A DNA stretch of 64,000 bases from positions 186,001 through 250,000 of the forward strand of contig NZ_AUIO01000001.1 in assembly GCF_000423745.1 (NCBI RefSeq), given 5' to 3'. The number at the start of each line of letters is the position of its first letter. The first letter of the stretch is position 1. This document shows, piece after piece, positions 63,138 to 64,000 of the stretch. Source of the stretch: Streptococcus plurextorum DSM 22810 (GTDB lineage: Bacteria; Bacillota; Bacilli; Lactobacillales; Streptococcaceae). A program made the position numbers and the translations under genes. The notes under the pieces were generated by a model, which saw only the letters and a program-made list of their open reading frames with translations, did not search any database and was not told the origin of the DNA.

Positions 63138-64000
63138 CTATTCATTTGATTCAATGTCAATCCCCGTCAAATAGCCATTTTTTCCTAAATTACCTGAGAA
63201 GGTATCGCCTACCTTGATAAAGGCCAGATTGTCTGGGGTTTCTGTGCTAGCTTTGATTTTATAGATGGTATCACCAGATTGAATAAAGTAGATGGTGTTC
63301 CCATTGATGGTCTGACTAGCTAGTGCATCTACACGTCCGCTGACAGTGACCGTTTTTTCTTTGCTCGCACTTCCCGAACTGATGCCTGATAGGACATCGG
63401 TACTGGCATCGGTGAATTGCGAAATAAGGCTAGCAACGTCGTTATTGACAGTCACCTGTTGGTAATCCTCCGCATCCACAAGGGCATAAGATTTTACCAG
63501 GCCTGCATCATCTTTGAGCGAAACAAGGTAAAAGGCTTTGCCATTTAGCTTAACCAATGCAGGAGCGGTTGCCACATAACCTTTTTCTTGCACTTCTCCC
63601 TCAGCTGATTCCTGAGCGGCAGTCTCTGTTGCTGATGCCAGCTTATAATTGGTGACATCACGTGTTCTCATGTTAACTAGGATAAAACCGAGATTTGACG
63701 AATCTGCTGTGGCAGAGGTGATGCCTGTGTAGAGGTAAATATCACTCCCTATAGTGATGTAATTGTAACTATCCGTTGTTTTCTTCACACCTGTTTGACT
63801 GAAAACGGTGTTCCAAAAACCTTTCTGGTAGGTGTAGTAATCATCGACACGTTTAATGACATTGTTGGCTGAAAAAATACGGTCCACCCAAACAGGAAGG
63901 TCTTCCAGACTGTATTCCTTGGTTTCTCCTGTCACAGCATTAAGTAAAACAGCTCCGACTGGGTCATTTTCACTAAGCATAAACTTAGGTCGATAAACCG
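63138..64000 (-). CDS. C-terminal part of an unrecognised protein (partial, runs off the right edge)
   Basis: The frame stays open from 63138 to the edge (about 287 residues), so the gene extends beyond this window; the ATG at 63980 is probably internal. The visible part is soluble and beta-rich, with a serine/threonine/alanine-rich segment (ASATETAAQESAEGEVQ), a GSASKEKTVTVSG linker and a C-terminal small domain (IYKIKASTETPDNLAFIKVGD). It has no hydrophobic segment or sorting signal in view. I do not recognise the family. A terminator follows its stop. Confidence 0.6.
   Translation of the reverse strand, partial: VYRPKFMLSENDPVGAVLLNAVTGETKEYSLEDLPVWVDRIFSANNVIKRVDDYYTYQKGFWNTVFSQTGVKKTTDSYNYITIGSDIYLYTGITSATADSSNLGFILVNMRTRDVTNYKLASATETAAQESAEGEVQEKGYVATAPALVKLNGKAFYLVSLKDDAGLVKSYALVDAEDYQQVTVNNDVASLISQFTDASTDVLSGISSGSASKEKTVTVSGRVDALASQTINGNTIYFIQSGDTIYKIKASTETPDNLAFIKVGDTFSGNLGKNGYLTGIDIESNE

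Overview
The window reads as chromosome from a low-GC Gram-positive coccus, almost certainly a Streptococcus. The evidence is the gene content: a DUF3270 protein, hprK-lgt-DUF948-YtxH in one run, rmlA-rmlC-NTase-rmlB, dnaX preceded by an fRMsr-type GAF gene, acetolactate decarboxylase, and a metK leader of the Lactobacillales SMK (SAM-III) type. I cannot name the species. No tRNA, rRNA, complete insertion sequence, prophage or CRISPR array is visible.

Layout. 1-2.0 kb: end of an ECF-type membrane protein, then a phosphohexomutase. 2.0-7.7 kb: a redox/transport module with a three-domain FMN/FAD 'fumarate reductase', a paralogous FMN reductase, a divergent OFA-family transporter and an AraC regulator. 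7.7-28.2 kb: mostly core genes (budA, TPR protein, AI-2E exporter-like protein, XRE regulator, NUDIX, dnaX, fRMsr, pepF, trmL, HD protein, ribU, PAP2, two U32 tRNA-hydroxylation proteins, the hprK-lgt operon, sstT, metK). This stretch holds three leader RNAs: an FMN riboswitch before ribU, an SMK box before metK, and an unrecognised terminator/antiterminator leader before trmL. 28.3-42.5 kb: birA, then the dTDP-rhamnose operon and an AT-rich Wzx/Wzy polysaccharide cluster with UDP-galactopyranose mutase and five or six glycosyltransferases, one neighbour of which (DUF1919) is frameshifted. 42.6-50.6 kb: core genes again (oxidoreductase, ZIP transporter, Nif3-like, trmK, metG, pepV, tehB). 50.7-63.0 kb: a glycan-utilisation island with GH78 alpha-rhamnosidase, GH35-like and GH2 beta-galactosidases, GH43 enzyme, GPH symporter, sugar isomerase and an AraC activator. 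The right edge cuts a secreted or membrane protein of unknown family.

How parts fit together. The rhamnose operon makes dTDP-rhamnose precursors (rmlD is not in the window) and glf makes UDP-galactofuranose, so the adjacent cluster probably builds a rhamnose- and galactofuranose-containing surface polysaccharide. The glycan island has no secreted enzyme: oligosaccharides are presumably imported by the GPH symporter and cut inside the cell, with a cre-like site at the divergent promoter suggesting CcpA control. The first accessory module looks like a carboxylate-reducing system: the OFA transporter would bring in an unsaturated acid, and the flavoprotein would reduce it with NAD(P)H; its promoter also carries a cre-like site.

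Most unusual signals: a 133-nt cloverleaf-like palindrome in the rml operon just ahead of rmlB; a perfect 12-bp SD-sequestering hairpin behind the FMN aptamer; an SMK box with an extra self-closed arm; a threefold 47-bp tandem repeat after dnaX; and several genes whose extended -10 box lies only 6-7 nt before the start codon, with no Shine-Dalgarno sequence.
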